DNA of 64,000 bases from Cyclaneusma minus (Eukaryota > Ascomycota > Leotiomycetes > Marthamycetales > Marthamycetaceae), in NCBI GenBank assembly GCA_037179335.1, contig JAKZHN010000012.1, positions 248,001 through 312,000 on the forward strand. The letters are read 5' to 3'. Shown here one piece after another: positions 61,262 to 64,000 of the stretch; the first letter of the stretch is position 1; every line of letters starts with the position of its first letter. The notes under the pieces are model-generated. The model saw only the letters and a list, made by a program, of their open reading frames with translations. It searched no databases and was not told where the DNA came from. The position numbers and the translations under genes are program-made.

Positions 61262-63300
61262 TATTTATATATACTAGAGTGAAATGCTTTTTTGAAAATA
61301 ATCTTTTATAAATCGTTTTATTTAATTCTCCTTTTTTCCAGGAATTTGCCAATGCGTTTTAGCTGGTTTCCGGACCGGTGGTTATAATGCTAGCGGGCTT
61401 TAAAACTAAGGGTTTTGACCGTTTTTATATTTATAGCGCTAGGAAGCATTTTAAGCACTATTATTAAATATGCAATTTAGGCAATAATTGTTAAAATATA
61501 ATAAATGCCCTTTGAAATAGTTTTTAATGGTTTTTCAGCCTTTTTTTTAGCTATTGCGTTATTTCCAGCCTTTTCTGCCATTTCCGATTATATAGCTATA
61601 TTGCAAAATTTGCAAAGTTTTTAATTTAATTAGTATAATACCGGCAATTGGCATTTTTACCAGCAATAACCATTTTTACAGCATATACGCCAGCTAGCCA
61701 AAAGCCAGCCAATAGCTAAATAACCCTTATTAATTTACAATTTTTCCTTTCTTGCTATATATTTTTCCGCCGTTGCCGGTAAATACCAGCGGTATATTAA
61801 CCCTTCATTAAAAAGCCGGCCTATGTTAATTAATAGCCCATATATATTAAATCAATCTCTTTTTTTTATAAGCCTTTTATTTTCCGAATACCCTTTTCTA
61901 GCCGGCTTTGCCCAATAATTAGTATATTTTTATTAAAAACCGGATTTTTGCAATTAATAATCGACGCCGAGCTAAATACCTTTTTTACGGACCTATATTA
62001 TAATATACCTTCTTCCGCTAGCCTTTACTATTCGTCCGGTATATTTATGCATATATACCACTTTTATTTATAACGGCTTTTATTTAAAAAATAATTATAA
62101 TTGGGCTTTAATTTTAATCCGGATTAATATTTCCGCCTTATTAAATATTTGTAGCTTGGATTTTATTTGGGAAATTTTTAAATATAATTATTTTAATATT
62201 ACAAATTATATAAGGTATAAAATTCCCGCTATTATTGGTTTATAATTTTTCTAATATTATATATTAGCATTAAAAAGGCTATAATATTAGATAAAGGCTA
62301 TAAAGTAAATATATGGATTTCAGCAAATTTAGATAAAATAATTGGCCGGGATTATATTGGAGTATATAGCTTTTTATTAGTAATAGAAAGTTTTTAAAGC
62401 CGGCGGCTTCCTGGTATAAAAAATCCATTTTTTTATAATTTACCAAAAATTCCAAATGTGCTATAATGGTAAATAAAAGGTAATTGGTTTAAAAGGGGCA
62501 AGTATAAAATCTTTAATTTATTTTAAATATATTAAATAATTGGCAAAGCTTTCAAAAATTGCTGGCCAATGCTTAAAAAATCACAATTTTATTCTAGCTT
62601 AAATATTATAATTTCCCTAAAACAATTTATTAGGCTAGTATAGAAAGGGCCTAGCTATAAAAAAATGGTGAATTTGATATAATTTAGGCCCAGCAATAAA
62701 ATTCCGCTTATTTTATTTAGGTAGCAATTATAAGGTTTATACTAGTAATAATTCGGGGGAAATTTAAAATAATAACCATTAATTTTAAGGCTTAATAGTA
62801 TTTTTCGGCATTTCGTTTTAATAAAAAAGCCTTGGCTGCTAATAGGATATTAATATTTTTCAGCCATCCAATAAAAAATAACCAAGGACCGGATTTAAAG
62901 CTATGAATAAAAAGGAGTAGGGGAATAAAGGATGGGAAGCTGGGTTTTGGCTGGGATTAGGAAGGAATTTAACCAGGTGAAAGCTGGCTTGGGGAAATGG
63001 TGTGGATATAAGTGTGGATAGTTTGGATTTTTGTCGGTAAATCTCCAAATCGATAATTATAGCATTAGTAATAGCAAGGTTTAAAGGCATAGCACCATTG
63101 GAGCTTTATTTATATAGGCCTTTAATTTATTTATAATTAAAAATCCCTATTAATACCGACAAAAACAAATCAAGGTAATTCAATCCAAGAGCTGTTTGGA
63201 ATTTTCACGGTTTTAGCCCTGCAGGATTTAATCTTAGTCACTATTATATGGCTTTAATAGCTAGATAACGATTAAAACTAATTAATAAATAAATAAATAC
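61262..63300. mobile_element. Insertion of about 2.04 kb in the second gypsy copy, possible DNA transposon
   Basis: The first gypsy copy runs through this point uninterrupted (near 28,895), so the segment was inserted. CTTGGT occurs on both sides (61,256-61,261 and 63,301-63,306), a possible 6-bp target duplication. The ends share only a short inverted TATTTAT. Part of it (about 62,860-63,090) is much less AT-rich, including a 76-codon minus-strand frame without recognisable family. A transposase could not be identified, so the class is open. Confidence 0.5.
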
Positions 63301-64000
63301 CTTGGTATTAATAGTATTATTGCTAATATATTTACTAAAATATGAATATATTTGGACCAAATTCTTTTAAATGCATTATTAATCTTGTTCGGATTTTTTT
63401 TAATAGGTTTTATAATAATAATAACCGGTTTAATTATTGCTGTATAATTATTTTTTAAAAAATAGGCTTTAGTATTTTATTTTTATTATTTATGGTTTTT
63501 TTGGTATAATTATTTTTATTATTATTCTTATTATTGTTTTACTAATCTTTATTTTTAACGATTTTTTTAGTATGTTTTTATGTTTTTGTTTATTATTATT
63601 TAAAGCGTTTTTTTTTAATTTTGATTTTTTATTAGGGAATAGAATTTACAATCTTGGCTTTTGAATTTAAATATACCTGAAAATTTATAAAAGTATTTTT
63701 ATTAATTGGGATTATTTGATGGTTTTGTTTTTTAGCGTTTTGTATATAAAAATAATTGTTTTTAAAGCTATTATAAAAAGCGGCGTGCTTTATTTATAGA
63801 TGCTTAAAAATTATATTATAATTTATTTAATTTAAAATAATATAATATATAATATAAGAAGGTATATTTATAATATAAATTTATAATTAATACCATTAAT
63901 TTTATTTTATACCTTTATATATTCTTTAATATAAATATAGGGTATTTGGATATAAAATTTATTTATAATTTTAATGGATTTTAAACTGGTATAGATTAAT

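Larger units (their letters stand above)
55266..64000 (-). mobile_element. Second gypsy-type LTR element, RIP-degraded, truncated by window end
   Basis: It starts with the same 146-bp LTR and is co-linear with the element at 7,649: 55,412-56,480 matches 7,795-8,880, 56,486-57,960 matches 15,308-16,830, 58,480-59,515 matches about 23,570-24,610, 59,520-61,250 matches 27,125-28,900, and 63,303-64,000 matches about 28,900-29,700. It lacks both nested LTR elements and about 2.5 kb around the integrase zinc-binding region, and carries an insertion at 61,262-63,300. No functional frame survives. Confidence 0.85.

Noticed and set aside
62860..63090. Transposase start in the 76-codon minus-strand frame
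   Set aside because: Neither a helix-turn-helix nor DDE-type motifs can be read in it or downstream, so I do not assign a transposon family.
1..64000. tRNA or rRNA genes
   Set aside because: I looked for B-box (GGTTCRA) sequences with a matching acceptor stem and for conserved rRNA segments and found none that held up; a covariance-model search would be needed to exclude them.

Overview
The window comes from a filamentous ascomycete (Pezizomycotina). The genes have short GT-AG introns of 55-160 nt, several with CTAAC-type branch points. Fungal housekeeping proteins (NCS2/CTU2, an OAC1-type mitochondrial carrier, a SWD2/WDR82 protein) sit beside accessory HET-domain genes. The genome is two-speed: gene islands of normal composition (1-7,648 and 32,676-55,265) alternate with extremely AT-rich blocks of dead retrotransposons (7,649-32,675 and 55,266-64,000). 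The blocks have no long ORFs, and aligned copies differ mainly by C-to-T and G-to-A, as expected of repeat-induced point mutation (RIP). The species cannot be named from the sequence.

Island 1 holds the 3' part of a gene with a zinc-deaminase-like signature (HxE...CxxC) and a long disordered tail (2-1,946). Next comes a degenerate tandem array on the minus strand (about 3.1-6.06 kb), then a broken HET-domain gene (6,060-7,407, minus). At 7,649 the island is interrupted by a Ty3/gypsy-type LTR element lying in minus orientation. Its two 146-bp LTRs (7,649-7,794 and 32,530-32,675) are flanked by a perfect 5-bp target duplication, GTTAC. Islands 1 and 2 were therefore contiguous before the insertion. 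Two other LTR elements are nested inside: one of unknown class (about 8,883-15,307) and a Ty1/copia element (16,834-22,484).

Island 2 starts with three ordinary genes: NCS2 (tRNA wobble-uridine thiolation), an oxaloacetate-type mitochondrial carrier (minus), and SWD2 (COMPASS and cleavage/polyadenylation factor WD40 subunit), the last two divergent. Then follows the most unusual object in the window: about 20 head-to-tail units of roughly 350 bp (38.76-46.1 kb, plus strand). Most units have a TATA box preceded by either an E-box (TCACGTGA) or a CTCTCGCGGTCGCAAAA-type block. Downstream of it are a pyrimidine-rich leader and, in many units, a conserved ATGGCGGTCATTGTTG block that opens tiny ORFs. 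It looks like an amplified family of small transcription units coding for peptides or non-coding RNA. Degenerate units in reverse orientation make up the island 1 array. After the array lie a HET-domain gene with an in-frame stop (47,134-49,104) and a convergent APH-type kinase gene (49,381-50,844, minus). One small disordered protein gene and one doubtful gene follow. A second repeat family (53.7-55.2 kb, a GCACATCGACCGG-type motif about every 80-160 bp) closes the island.

Block 2 starts at 55,266 with the same 146-bp LTR and follows the first gypsy copy co-linearly without its two nested elements. It has lost about 2.5 kb that carries the integrase zinc-binding region, has gained a different insertion of about 2.04 kb, and runs off the window. 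The housekeeping genes work independently of one another. The HET genes and both repeat arrays form the accessory, fast-evolving part.
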